From contig CAYRUO010000007.1 in the NCBI GenBank assembly GCA_964427505.1, positions 44,969-108,968 of the forward strand: a stretch of 64,000 nucleotides of DNA, given 5' to 3'. Each line of letters starts with the position of its first letter. Position 1 is the stretch's first letter. The notes below the pieces were generated by a model that was given only the letters and a program-made list of their open reading frames with translations, was not told where the DNA came from and made no database searches. This DNA comes from Thermanaerothrix sp034436175. GTDB lineage: Bacteria; Chloroflexota; Anaerolineae; Anaerolineales; Anaerolineaceae. The position numbers and the translations under genes are program-made. Of this stretch, positions 7,690-16,689 are shown piece by piece.

Positions 7690-8549
7690 ACGATAACACG
7701 CGGGTAGAGACGCGCCGCCAGGGCCACCAGGATGACCGTGGTCAGGCTCATAATTGCGAAATCCAACCCCAACGGGAAAACAGGGGTGCCGTTCGTGATC
7801 ATCAAAGCGCGCAAGGCATCCACAATATAGGTCAGCGGGTTAACTTTGGCAATCACCTGCAGCCAAGCCGGCATGATGGCAAGGGGGTAAATGGCATTGC
7901 TGGCAAAGAAGAGCGGCATGGTGAGCACCTGCCCAATCCCCATGAAGCGCTCACGGGTTTTGACCAGACAGGCAATGATGAGTGAGAAGAGGGAGAAATT
8001 GGCCGCGCCGAGGATCACTGCCACCACCACCCCTAATAACGCCTGGGGCTGCCAGTTTAAGTCCACGCCCAACAACGCCGCCAGGGCATAAATGATCACG
8101 GCCTGGGTGAGGCCGCGAATGCCTGCCGAAAGCGCCTTTCCGCTGACCAACGCTGCGCGCGGGGCCGGACTGGCCATAATCTTATGCAGGACGCCTAAAT
8201 CGCGTTCCCAGATGACCGAAATGCCGTAGAAAATGGCAATAAATAAAACGCTTTGGGCGAGGATTCCCGGGGCCATAAAATCCAGGTAGGACAGATTCCC
8301 GGTGGGGATGGCACGCACACGGGCAAATACCTGCCCAAAGATCAACAGCCACAGCGCTGGCTGTACCGCACGGGTAAAAAGTTCAGTGGGGTCGTGGCGT
8401 AACTTGCGCGCTTCTAATTCGGCAATGACCCAGGTTTTAACCAGCATCTCGCGCAGTACCGCCCAGGGCTGCCAAACTTGCCGGAGCGAGGGCGAAGAAG
8501 AGGAACTAGCCAAGGCGACGGGCGACGCGCCGGGTTCGAGCGGTTTCAC
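7686..8549 (-). CDS. ABC-2 type export permease
   Basis: The GTG at 8549 is preceded by GGGAGG and gives 287 residues. A longer ATG reading would run far into the ATPase gene. After about 40 mostly polar residues there are six membrane helices. The family region around LSYLDFMAPGILAQS and the C-terminal NPLTYIVDALRALMI are typical of DrrB-like ABC-2 permeases, which move drugs, lipids or glycans outward. It overlaps the ATPase gene by 44 bases. The MarR regulator upstream in the same operon suggests that a small molecule induces export. Confidence 0.9.
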   Translation of the reverse strand: MKPLEPGASPVALASSSSSPSLRQVWQPWAVLREMLVKTWVIAELEARKLRHDPTELFTRAVQPALWLLIFGQVFARVRAIPTGNLSYLDFMAPGILAQSVLFIAIFYGISVIWERDLGVLHKIMASPAPRAALVSGKALSAGIRGLTQAVIIYALAALLGVDLNWQPQALLGVVVAVILGAANFSLFSLIIACLVKTRERFMGIGQVLTMPLFFASNAIYPLAIMPAWLQVIAKVNPLTYIVDALRALMITNGTPVFPLGLDFAIMSLTTVILVALAARLYPRVIV

Positions 8550-9303
8550 GGTAACCTCCCATAGTTGTTTGAAGTTGATTGCCGGTAAAGTGTATGAAAA
8601 CCTCATCCAGCGTGGCTTCGGGTTTGCCAATGGCCACCTTGAGGGCTTGCGGTGCATCGCAGGCGACCAGGCGCCCCAGGTGCATAATGCCAACCCGGTC
8701 ACATAAGAGATCTGCTTCATCCATTAGATGGGTAGTCAGTAGGATCGTTGTGCCCAGATTTTGGCGAATTTGGCGGATATAATCCCACACCAGATGCCGC
8801 GCCACCGGATCCAGCCCAACCGTCGGCTCATCCAGGAAGAGCACACGCGGGCGGTGCAGAATCGCCTGGGCGATCTCCAGGCGCCGAATCATTCCCCCGG
8901 AATACTCCCGCACCAACCGATGCGCCACATCGCGCAACCCCATGAAGTCCAACGCCGCGATAATCCGCTGCTCGCGCTCGGCTCGCGGGATGTCATAAAG
9001 TTTGGCCGCGATCAACAAGTTCTCATACCCACTCAACGCCCCATCGGCGGAGATTAACTGCGGTACATAACCGATCACCCGCCGCACCTGGGCGGCCTGA
9101 CGGCGAATATCGAAACCCGCCACAGTGGCACTGCCATCACTCGGCGGGAGCAACGTGGTAAGCATTTTCAACGTCGTGGTCTTACCGGCGCCGTTTGGGC
9201 CCAGCAAGCCAAAGACCTCCCCTTCTTCCAAAGCCAAATTCAGGTGATCTACGGCTATTAGTGCACCGTAACGCCGGGTAAGGTTGCTGGTTTGCAAGAT
9301 CAT
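8506..9303 (-). CDS. ABC exporter ATP-binding protein (DrrA-like)
   Basis: This 265-residue protein has Walker A GPNGAGKTTT at about residue 35, the signature in the variant form YSGGM near 136, and Walker B VLFLDEPTVGLDP. The TVGLDP form and the following LTTHLMDEAD are typical of the DrrA/CcmA-like branch paired with ABC-2 permeases. It overlaps the MarR gene by four bases upstream and the permease downstream, so the three form one operon. The last 20 residues, rich in Arg and Thr, are outside the usual domain. Confidence 0.93.
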   Translation of the reverse strand: MILQTSNLTRRYGALIAVDHLNLALEEGEVFGLLGPNGAGKTTTLKMLTTLLPPSDGSATVAGFDIRRQAAQVRRVIGYVPQLISADGALSGYENLLIAAKLYDIPRAEREQRIIAALDFMGLRDVAHRLVREYSGGMIRRLEIAQAILHRPRVLFLDEPTVGLDPVARHLVWDYIRQIRQNLGTTILLTTHLMDEADLLCDRVGIMHLGRLVACDAPQALKVAIGKPEATLDEVFIHFTGNQLQTTMGGYRETARTRRVARRLG

Positions 9304-9776
9304 CTTTCTGCCCTTTCTTGAGTTGACGCCTCAAGCGATGTTCGCTCCAACACGTGACGACGCAGGATATGCATGGCTTGAACCACACACTCCCGTTCAG
9401 CAGGGACAAGTTCAGACAACAATGCACGGAAATGGGCATGGGTCTGGGTTTGGGCGGCCTCCAGAATCGCCTCACCTGCTGCCGTCAAGCGCAAGCGCAC
9501 ACGGCGGCGGTCCTGTTCATCCCCTGTTCGCTCCACCCAACCCATGCGCACCAGATTATCCACCAGGGCGGTGGTGCTGGGCCGCGTCAGCCCTAGATGC
9601 TCGGCTAGTTCTGAGGCCGTGGCAGTGGCTTGGCGGCGGATAAAGATCAGCGCCCGGAACTGTGGCACGCTCATCCGTGGATCGCGGTGACGGCGCATTT
9701 GACCGCGAATGGTGCGGCTAACTCCCATCACCACATCTAGCACCTCTTGCACACAGACTTCAAGATCTGTATCCAT
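9300..9776 (-). CDS. MarR family transcriptional regulator
   Basis: The 158-residue product has the MarR winged helix at about residues 35-105: MSVPQFRALIFI, ATASELAEHLGLTRPSTTALVDNLVRMGWVER, then the wing DEQDRRRVRLRLT. Helices at both ends serve for dimer formation. Such repressors bind dyads at their own promoter and release them when they meet phenolic or drug-like ligands. A strong nested inverted repeat covers the start codon, and the ABC exporter genes follow with a four-base overlap, so it most likely represses the exporter and itself. Confidence 0.93.
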   Translation of the reverse strand: MDTDLEVCVQEVLDVVMGVSRTIRGQMRRHRDPRMSVPQFRALIFIRRQATATASELAEHLGLTRPSTTALVDNLVRMGWVERTGDEQDRRRVRLRLTAAGEAILEAAQTQTHAHFRALLSELVPAERECVVQAMHILRRHVLERTSLEASTQERAER

Positions 9777-9810
9777 AGTTCGAATTCCTAATTATTAGAT
9801 ATTCGAACTA
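9776..9810. promoter_or_regulatory. Operator-like nested dyad for the MarR gene
   Basis: Outer arms TAGTTCGAAT (9776-9785) and ATTCGAACTA (9801-9810) are perfect complements 15 bases apart. Between them CTAAT-T-ATTAG (9788-9798) forms a second dyad. The outer left arm touches the start codon, so a bound dimer would block translation initiation or promoter access. Confidence 0.65.
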
Positions 9811-10327
9811 TATAACCAACGATCGCTTGTGTCAAGAGGGAGATGATCTCTTTGAACCTTAAAAAACATGCCTCCATGCTGATTCACCACGTCGGCTTTA
9901 ACGATCGCAACAAGCCCATGCTACGAATCTAAGAATCTTTTGAATTTCTGGCTACAACGCCCTTAATACGCCCCGCCCCCCCATATATGGGGTCAAACCA
10001 AAGTCATTCACGAAACCATGGCAAGAACAAATGTGCCTATTTTGCCATTCGGCGGCATCATTTTGCCTCGGACTCTTTAAGGTGGCTTGACTTTAAAGAT
10101 CGCCAAATTTTTAGGTCAGCGTAGGTTTCCCGACTTGTGAGTCAGGATGAGATTTGCTAGAATAATTCACGCACCGATCATTCAGGGCGGACATCCGTCC
10201 CCCCTTTTCCTGGTCAACACCCAAACGAAAACTGCTTTGGGTAAACCCTCTGCAAGGCGCAGGGGGTCATCTTGGCTATTGCGCCGCGCTAGGGTGCGCA
10301 AATTCGATGCTGAGCGGAGGAGATACC
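9811..10327. other. Long intergenic region upstream of dnaA
   Basis: About 500 bases lack a convincing gene. The stretch is richer in A and T than its flanks. It contains a perfect 14-base palindrome CCCCATATATGGGG at 9979-9992 and a promoter at 10135-10163. I found no clear DnaA box (TTATNCACA-like), so I do not call an origin here. Confidence 0.5.
10135..10163 (+). promoter_or_regulatory. Putative dnaA promoter
   Basis: TTGTGA and TAGAAT are 17 bases apart, with 4/6 and 5/6 agreement to the sigma-70 consensus. The leader to the dnaA start would be about 160 bases. Confidence 0.45.
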
Positions 10328-11671
10328 ATGGACGCTGAACATGCCTGGCAGGTCGTCTTGGGCCAACTGCAAATGGAGATGTCCAAAGCCGCGTTCGACA
10401 CCTGGGTGAAAAACGCCGAATTGGTCAGTTGGAAGGAAGGGTGTTTCACCATCGGGGTGCGCAATGCCTACGCCCGCGACTGGCTGGAAAGCCGCTTGTC
10501 CGGCACGGTCACCCGTCTGCTAAGCGGACTGATGGGATACCCCCAGCAAGTAGAGTTCATCGTCTGGCATAAAGAAGCCCCGCTGAACGCCGCGCCTGAA
10601 TCCCCAACCTTCCTCCCCTCCAACGGGCGTAACGAGGCGGCACAGCCGCGCACCGTCATTCCCCGCTATCGCTTCGAGAATTTTGTCGTCGGTGCCAGCA
10701 ATCGCCTCGCCCATGCCGCATCATTGGCCGTCGCCGAGAACCCCGCCCGCGCTTACAATCCCCTTTTCATTTACGGCGGGGTCGGATTGGGCAAGACGCA
10801 CCTGCTCCACGCCATCGGCAACGCCACCCTCGAGCGCGGTCTGCATGTCCTTTATGTCTCCGCCGAAGAATTCACCAATGACTTGATCAATGCCATCCGC
10901 ACGCATACCACCGCCGCCTTCCGCGAGCGCTACCGCAACATAGACGTCCTCTTAATTGACGACATTCAATTTATCGCCAGCAAGGAATCCACACAGGAAG
11001 AGTTCTTCCATACCTTCAACACCCTCTACGGACAGGAAAAGCAACTGGTCATCTCTTCGGATCGCCCGCCCAAGGCGATGATGACGCTGGAAGAACGCCT
11101 GCGTTCTCGCTTCGAGTGGGGGCTGACCGTAGATATTCAACCGCCGGATTTGGAAACCCGTATTGCCATCTTGCGCTCCAAGGCCGAACGCGCCGGGCGC
11201 GACGTGCCCGCCGAAATCCTTTACGCCATCGCGCGCCAGATTCAGTCCAACATCCGTGAACTGGAAGGGGCGTTGACCCGCGTGCTGGCTTATGCCGATT
11301 TAAGCGGACGCCCGCTGACCCCTGCGTTAGTGGAAATTGCCCTGGCCGATCTCATTCCTCAGCGCAGTCGCATTGAACCGGCTCAGGTGGTGAACGCGGT
11401 CGCCCAGGTATTCGGCATCCCCCGCGAACGCCTGCTCAGCCGTGAACGCTCACGAGATGTCGCCCTCCCGCGCCAAGTGGCTATGTATTTACTGCGCGAG
11501 GAAGCCAATGTCTCTCTGCCCCAAATCGGCGAGGTACTGGGGGGACGCGATCACACCACCGTCCTCTATGCTTGCGAAAAAGTGGCCGATATGATCGAAC
11601 GCGATGATCATCTGCGGCGGCGCATCTCTCAGGTACGCGAAGCCCTGTATGGACGCAGTGTCGCCGCCTGA
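10328..11671 (+). CDS. dnaA: Chromosomal replication initiator protein DnaA
   Basis: The ATG at 10328 follows GGAGGAG and starts MDAEHAWQVV; the product has 447 residues. Domain I (about 1-80) is followed by a short linker, then the AAA+ domain: YRFENFVVGASNRLA, Walker A GGVGLGKTH, Walker B VLLIDDIQF, and RSRFEWGL. Domain IV carries the DNA-binding signature GGRDHTTVLYACEKV near the C-terminus. DnaA-ATP melts the replication origin and also acts as a transcription factor. The usual dnaN partner is not next to it. A terminator and then the sigma factor gene follow. Confidence 0.97.
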   Translation: MDAEHAWQVVLGQLQMEMSKAAFDTWVKNAELVSWKEGCFTIGVRNAYARDWLESRLSGTVTRLLSGLMGYPQQVEFIVWHKEAPLNAAPESPTFLPSNGRNEAAQPRTVIPRYRFENFVVGASNRLAHAASLAVAENPARAYNPLFIYGGVGLGKTHLLHAIGNATLERGLHVLYVSAEEFTNDLINAIRTHTTAAFRERYRNIDVLLIDDIQFIASKESTQEEFFHTFNTLYGQEKQLVISSDRPPKAMMTLEERLRSRFEWGLTVDIQPPDLETRIAILRSKAERAGRDVPAEILYAIARQIQSNIRELEGALTRVLAYADLSGRPLTPALVEIALADLIPQRSRIEPAQVVNAVAQVFGIPRERLLSRERSRDVALPRQVAMYLLREEANVSLPQIGEVLGGRDHTTVLYACEKVADMIERDDHLRRRISQVREALYGRSVAA

Positions 11672-11700
11672 TCTTCCTGCCCTTTTTCTTTATAAACCGC

Positions 11701-11733
11701 ACCCGCCCTTGAAATTGGGGCGGGTTTTCTTTT
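11701..11733 (+). terminator. Rho-independent terminator after dnaA
   Basis: ACCCGCCC pairs with GGGCGGGT across a nine-base loop, followed by TTTCTTTT. The tail abuts the -35 box of the next gene. Confidence 0.85.
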
Positions 11734-11760
11734 GCTCAATTCATAGCCTCATGGTATGAT
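11732..11760 (+). promoter_or_regulatory. Promoter giving a leaderless sigma factor mRNA
   Basis: TTGCTC and TATGAT are spaced by 17 bases. The -10 ends seven bases before the ATG at 11768, so transcription should start at or next to the start codon. No ribosome binding site is present. Confidence 0.6.
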
Positions 11761-11767
11761 TTTAAAC

Positions 11768-13405
11768 ATGCCACGCACAAAAAAGGCATCCCCTGAATCG
11801 GAACATAATAAGACCACCAAGGGTAAGGGTGCGCGCAAGTCTACCGCCGCTTCCGCTTCCCCTCGCCGCGCCCCACAACGGGACGAGTCCGACCTGCCCG
11901 AGATCCTTGCCGAAGGCGAAGAAGAATTGACGGCAGAACTGGAAGAACCCGTCGCCGCGCCTTCCAGCGAGGATTGGTCGGATCTGGCGCTCGAAGACCC
12001 GCTGGAAATCTTAGAAGACCCGGCACTGGCTGCCGAACTCTCCGAAGACCCGGTGCGGCTTTACCTGCGCGAAATCGGCCAGATCAGCCTGCTCGACGCC
12101 GACAGCGAATTTCGCTTGGCCGCCTGTATTGAGGCCGACCGCCGCCTGGATGCCCTGCAGAAACATATTGATTCGCGAGGTAACGGCAACGGGCGCTATA
12201 AGGCATTGTTCCTGGCGGTGTGTGAAGACCTGCTCACCTCGTGGGAGCGGGTCAAGCAAGATGCGGCGCGCCTGGAACGCACCATTCCCCCTGATTTGCA
12301 ACTGGTGCTGGCCGAAGCACGCCTTTTACGCCAGACCTGGCAGAGCAAGTCCCCCTCGTATGTCCGTTCGTATATGGACAGCGGTCCTTGGGGGCACGAT
12401 ACCTTTTGGGACGGACTGGTGCGCAACGTCTTCAACCTCTTCCTAGACCTTTACCTTCTGCCCGAAGGCGCCGCTCAAGCCTTGATGCAATGGACGGAAA
12501 CCGAGAAGGATTTACCTAACCTGGCCTTCTTTACCCCTTACTTAAACGATGAAGAAGCGCTACGCAAAGAGCGCGAGGACATTCACCAACACGCCGAAGA
12601 GGCGAACAACGTGTTGATTCGCGCGAACTTACGCCTGGTGGTTAGCATTGCCAAACGCTACCTAGGACGAGGGGTTTCCTTCCTTGATTTGATCCAGGAA
12701 GGCAACCTGGGGCTACTGCGTGCCGTGGCCAAATTTGATCCTACCCGCGGTTACAAGTTCAGCACCTACGCCACCTGGTGGATCCGGCAATCCATCAGCC
12801 GTTACATTGCCGAGCAAGCGCGCACTATCCGCATCCCCGTCCACCTCTTTGAGGCCATCACGCGCTTACTGCGCGTCCAGCGCTCGCTGATGCAGCAACT
12901 GGGGCGCGAACCGACCTACGAGGAACTGGCCCTGGAATCGGGCCTGCTCAGCGAAGAAGACGTCCAAGCCATCCTGCTGGCCCGTTCGCGCAATCAACCC
13001 CTGGATCCCGAGTTGCAACGGCGCTGGGAAGCCGCCACGGCCAAAGTGCAACGCATTCTCCAATCCGCAGAGGAACCGGTCTCGCTGGAACGCCCGGTCG
13101 GTGATGAAGAAAGCAGTCAATTGGGTGATTTCATTGAGGACGAGGAAGCGCTGGAACCGATGGATGCCGCGGCACGCGAGATGCTCCGTCAACAGGTGCA
13201 AAACGCCCTTGGCGCACTCACCGAACGCGAGCGTCAGGTCTTGGAACTGCGCTTTGGGCTGATTGACGGCAAAGATCACACCTTAGAAGAGGTCAGCCGT
13301 TACTTCAATGTGACTCGCGAGCGCATTCGCCAGATCGAAGCCAAAGCCCTGCGTAAGTTGCGCCACCCCACCCGCAGCCGCCACCTACGCGAATACCTGA
13401 CCTGA
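11768..13405 (+). CDS. RNA polymerase primary-type sigma factor (sigma-70)
   Basis: Read from the ATG at 11768, the product has 545 residues. The first ~85 residues are low-complexity, first basic then acidic, as in region 1.1. Region 1.2 is DPVRLYLREIGQISLL. A non-conserved insert of about 180 residues follows. Region 2 has RLVVSIAKRYLGRGVSFLDL and KFSTYATWWIRQSI; region 3 follows; region 4 has ERERQVLELRFGL and VTRERIRQIEAKALRKLR. This is the RpoD/SigA group, or a close group 2 relative. Start choice rests on the -10 box seven bases upstream and the lack of any ribosome site, which implies a leaderless message. Confidence 0.92.
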   Translation: MPRTKKASPESEHNKTTKGKGARKSTAASASPRRAPQRDESDLPEILAEGEEELTAELEEPVAAPSSEDWSDLALEDPLEILEDPALAAELSEDPVRLYLREIGQISLLDADSEFRLAACIEADRRLDALQKHIDSRGNGNGRYKALFLAVCEDLLTSWERVKQDAARLERTIPPDLQLVLAEARLLRQTWQSKSPSYVRSYMDSGPWGHDTFWDGLVRNVFNLFLDLYLLPEGAAQALMQWTETEKDLPNLAFFTPYLNDEEALRKEREDIHQHAEEANNVLIRANLRLVVSIAKRYLGRGVSFLDLIQEGNLGLLRAVAKFDPTRGYKFSTYATWWIRQSISRYIAEQARTIRIPVHLFEAITRLLRVQRSLMQQLGREPTYEELALESGLLSEEDVQAILLARSRNQPLDPELQRRWEAATAKVQRILQSAEEPVSLERPVGDEESSQLGDFIEDEEALEPMDAAAREMLRQQVQNALGALTERERQVLELRFGLIDGKDHTLEEVSRYFNVTRERIRQIEAKALRKLRHPTRSRHLREYLT

Positions 13406-13430
13406 GACCCCACCTTCCTCGGAGAAGCGT

Positions 13431-15653
13431 GTGCGCATCCTGCTCTTGCAAAATGACCTCCGCGCCTGTGAGGGGCTGAGCCGCTACTTGCGCAGTCGCG
13501 GCCATCAAGTCTGGGAAAGCACCCGCCCCGACGAGGTACGTGCGCAGTGGGCTACTCTGAACCCTGACCTGGTTTTCCTGGACTTGCATTTTCCGGGCGA
13601 GGCATGGCTGGAGATGCTGCGTTTTCTGCGCCAAGAGCACCCTCAGGTGCGCGTGATCCTCACCAGCCGTCACCCGGATCTCCAGCGCGAGATGCAGGCA
13701 CGGGCTTATGGCGTGGGCAACTTTCTCCGCCACCCTTTCACGCCGCGCTGGATTGAGCTGGCCCTGCGCCGCGCCGAAGGGGTCGGTGCCACCACCCAAC
13801 CCTCGGCGCGCCTCGTTCAGACGCAACTACGCACCGGCGTCCGTATTCCGGTGCGCCTCAAGATCATCCTACCCTATCTCATTTTGGCTTTTTTGTTCAC
13901 CCTGGCCGCCGCCTACATTGTGACCCGGGTGGTCTTTGAATCGGTGCAGGAACGTTTCTACAATCAACTGATCAGCACCGCCCAGCAAGCCCAGAACTGG
14001 CTGGTTGGCGAAGAAGATCGGCTACTGGGAACACTGCGCTTGGTCGCCAACAGTGAAGGGGTTGCCACCGCGCTAGAAGACAACGACGCCGAGGCACTCC
14101 GCCTGCGCGTGCTGCCTCTGGCGATCAACGCCGATGAACAAATCATCGCCCTGGTCAATCCCCAGGGAGTAGCGACACTTGTGCTTTACCGGCCTGAGGG
14201 GAGCCCAGCCGGGCTGTACCAAGCGGTGCGTGAGGATTCCACCTTCCAACAGGCCGATTTTGTCCAGAAGGTTTTGCAAGGGGTTGTGGATGCTCAAGGC
14301 GATAAGTTTGCCGGTACCCTTGTCACGCCTTGGGGACACTATTTCTTTGTCAGCGGGCCGGTTTTCAGTGCGGCTAACCAGCGGGTTGGGGCCGTAGTGG
14401 TCGGTAAATCTCTTCCCTCCCTGGCTCGTGAGATGCGCGAGGATCTCTTCGGCGAAATCACCTTTTACGACTTCAACGGCCAGCCCCTCAGCACGACCTT
14501 CTATGAGGCTACACCGACATTATCTTTGACCCTAGACCAGGTGGCCCAGGTGCTGGTCAACCAAGAACAACAGACCCTCACCCGCACCTTGGATCTAGGG
14601 AATCTCATCTATGGCGAAATACTACGCCCATGGAAGGCACGTGGTGGGGTAGATCAAGGTCTGATCGGCATCGCCCTGCCCCAGGCCTTCGTCATCCGCG
14701 CCAGTCAAGCCACGCGCCTCCAGGTGATGGGGTTGGTCATCGCCGCCATCCTTCTGGTCGTCCTGATCGGCGTTTATCTGGCCAACCGCATCACCCAACC
14801 CCTGGCGCAACTGGTGCAGGCCTCAACCCAGGTTGCCCAGGGAAACCTGGAGCTCAAGGTCAATCTACCCGGCGATGATGAACTGGCGGTTTTGGGACAT
14901 GCCTTCAATGCCATGGTCGCCGGATTGCAAGAGGGTTCGATCTACCGCGACCTGCTTGGCCGCACCGTCTCGCCGGAAGTGCGCGAGCAACTGCGCCAAA
15001 CCTTTGCCTCCGGCAGTCTGCGCCTGGAAGGCCAGGAAGCCGTGGCCACCGTCCTGATGACCGATATCCGCGGTTTCACCACCCTCTCCGAACAGGTGGA
15101 GCCGGCACGCGTCCTGGCCTGGCTGAATGAATACTTCGACCGCCTGGTGCCGATCATCGTTGAAGAAGGCGGGGTGGTCAATAAATTCGACGGGGACGCC
15201 CTGTTGGCTTTCTTTGGCATCCTGCCGCGCATCCTCAGCCCTAAAAAGAGCGCGCTGGCCGCCTGTCGCGCCGCCGCGCGGATGCTCTTGGCACTCGAGG
15301 AACTCAACACCGCCCGAACCGCGCGAGGTGACCCGCCTTTAATTACGGGCATTGGAATCAACACCGGCGTCGTGATCGCCGGCGGCCTGGGGGCGCGGGA
15401 TCGCCTGCATTACACCATCATCGGCGATACGGTGAATACCACTCAGCGCATCGAAGCCCTAACGCGGGATTTGATCGAAGGGAGTGGGGTTTTGGTCAGC
15501 CACACCACGTACACCGCACTGGCCGAGCAGACGCGCGCATTTGAATGGCAACCCTTGGGGCGGCATCAAGTGCGCGGGAAACAAGAACCGATTGAGATCT
15601 ATCGTCTGTTACCCAAGCCCCTTTCTGCCGATACCCCAGGCCTGACCTTGTGA
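13431..15653 (+). CDS. Membrane adenylate cyclase with N-terminal receiver domain
   Basis: This 740-residue protein starts at a GTG with TCGGAGAAG upstream. Residues 1-125 form a receiver domain with phosphoacceptor Asp51 in FLDLHFPG. The conserved switch Lys is replaced (LRHPF instead of a KP motif). A membrane helix near 145-165 leads to an extracytoplasmic sensor of about 270 residues, then a second helix near 430-452, a HAMP segment, and a class III cyclase domain. In the latter, LMTDIRGFTTLSE, NKFDGDALLAFFG and TIIGDTVNTTQRIE carry the metal-binding Asp and adenine-selecting Lys. It should make cAMP in response to an outside signal. A receiver before the first membrane helix is an unusual order. 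Confidence 0.88.
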   Translation: MRILLLQNDLRACEGLSRYLRSRGHQVWESTRPDEVRAQWATLNPDLVFLDLHFPGEAWLEMLRFLRQEHPQVRVILTSRHPDLQREMQARAYGVGNFLRHPFTPRWIELALRRAEGVGATTQPSARLVQTQLRTGVRIPVRLKIILPYLILAFLFTLAAAYIVTRVVFESVQERFYNQLISTAQQAQNWLVGEEDRLLGTLRLVANSEGVATALEDNDAEALRLRVLPLAINADEQIIALVNPQGVATLVLYRPEGSPAGLYQAVREDSTFQQADFVQKVLQGVVDAQGDKFAGTLVTPWGHYFFVSGPVFSAANQRVGAVVVGKSLPSLAREMREDLFGEITFYDFNGQPLSTTFYEATPTLSLTLDQVAQVLVNQEQQTLTRTLDLGNLIYGEILRPWKARGGVDQGLIGIALPQAFVIRASQATRLQVMGLVIAAILLVVLIGVYLANRITQPLAQLVQASTQVAQGNLELKVNLPGDDELAVLGHAFNAMVAGLQEGSIYRDLLGRTVSPEVREQLRQTFASGSLRLEGQEAVATVLMTDIRGFTTLSEQVEPARVLAWLNEYFDRLVPIIVEEGGVVNKFDGDALLAFFGILPRILSPKKSALAACRAAARMLLALEELNTARTARGDPPLITGIGINTGVVIAGGLGARDRLHYTIIGDTVNTTQRIEALTRDLIEGSGVLVSHTTYTALAEQTRAFEWQPLGRHQVRGKQEPIEIYRLLPKPLSADTPGLTL

Positions 15654-15664
15654 CCACCCCCACC

Positions 15665-15694
15665 CTGGCAAAACCGGGCGCGGGCGCGTATAAT
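15665..15694 (+). promoter_or_regulatory. Promoter for a near-leaderless EamA transporter mRNA
   Basis: CTGGCA (4/6) and a perfect TATAAT are 18 bases apart. The -10 ends eight bases before the ATG at 15703, and no ribosome binding site is present. Confidence 0.5.
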
Positions 15695-15702
15695 CGTGCC
15701 CA

Positions 15703-16689
15703 ATGACCCCGGCACAACGTGATGACACTGCCCCAACACTCTCTCGCCGCCCCTGGCTGCCTTATCTGGCACTGCTGAGCGGCATTCTAGCCCTCAGTTT
15801 ATCCTCGCTCTTTGTGCGCTGGGCCAACGATGCACCCGGCCCCGTGACCGCCTTCTACCGTATGGCCGTGGCGACTGCTGCGTTTGCCCCACTGTTCATC
15901 CGCGAGGTGCGCCGGCACGGGTTGGGAGCAACGCGGCGGTGGCTGTTCCTACCCCTCTTGGGCGGATGCTTCACGGCTCTCGATCATACCACCTGGAGCA
16001 TCGCGCTCCATGAGACGCGGATCGCCACCGCCACCCTGATGAACAACCTCGCCCCGTTATGGGTGGGGCTCTTTGCCGCGCTGATCTGGCGCGAGAGCCT
16101 GCGCGGGCGCTTCTGGTTAGGACTCGCCCTGACCTTGAGCGGGGCCACGTTGGTATTAGGAAGTGATTTCATCTACCGCCCGCAACTTAACCGCGGCAAC
16201 TTTCTGGCCCTGGGTTCAAGCCTCTTTTATGCCGCTTATTTTCTGACCACCCAACGCGGGCGCGAGCGCTTCCCGGCGTTGGTTTATATCTTCTTGGTAA
16301 CTGCAACAGCCTCGCTGGTACTGCTGGGGATTAACCTGGCCGGTGCCCAACCCCTGAGCGGCTTTGCCCCCAGCACTTACCTGGCCTTCCTGGGCGCTGG
16401 GCTGATCTCACAGGTGATCGGCTATTTTTCGGTCGCATATGCCCTCGGTCATCTGCCGGCTTCGGTCGTAGCCCCCACCATGGTCGCCCAGCCGGTATTG
16501 ACGGCGCTCATGGCTATCCCGCTGGCCGGCGAGCCGCTTAACCTGACCCAAATCTTAGGCGGGATGGTGGTGTTGAGCGGAATCTATTTGGTCAATCTGA
16601 GCACGCCCCAAGCCCAACACCAGCCCACCGCGGCCGAACCCCAACCCGAAATCCCGATCCCCCAATCTAATCCGGAGCGTCAGCCCTAG
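15703..16689 (+). CDS. EamA/DMT family transporter
   Basis: The 328-residue product has ten hydrophobic helices in two homologous EamA halves (about 20-155 and 165-295). Typical pieces are SSLFVRWANDAPGPVTAFYRM in the first helix pair and QVIGYFSVAYALGHLPAS in the second half. The C-terminus is a short proline-rich polar tail. These inner-membrane permeases export or import metabolites such as amino acids or nucleotide sugars, and the substrate cannot be predicted. The 3' end overlaps the convergent antiporter gene by 23 bases. Confidence 0.9.
   Translation: MTPAQRDDTAPTLSRRPWLPYLALLSGILALSLSSLFVRWANDAPGPVTAFYRMAVATAAFAPLFIREVRRHGLGATRRWLFLPLLGGCFTALDHTTWSIALHETRIATATLMNNLAPLWVGLFAALIWRESLRGRFWLGLALTLSGATLVLGSDFIYRPQLNRGNFLALGSSLFYAAYFLTTQRGRERFPALVYIFLVTATASLVLLGINLAGAQPLSGFAPSTYLAFLGAGLISQVIGYFSVAYALGHLPASVVAPTMVAQPVLTALMAIPLAGEPLNLTQILGGMVVLSGIYLVNLSTPQAQHQPTAAEPQPEIPIPQSNPERQP

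Noticed and set aside
10172..10186. CACCGATCATTCA in the dnaA leader recurring near 32788
   Set aside because: Short match without structure or shared context; likely chance.
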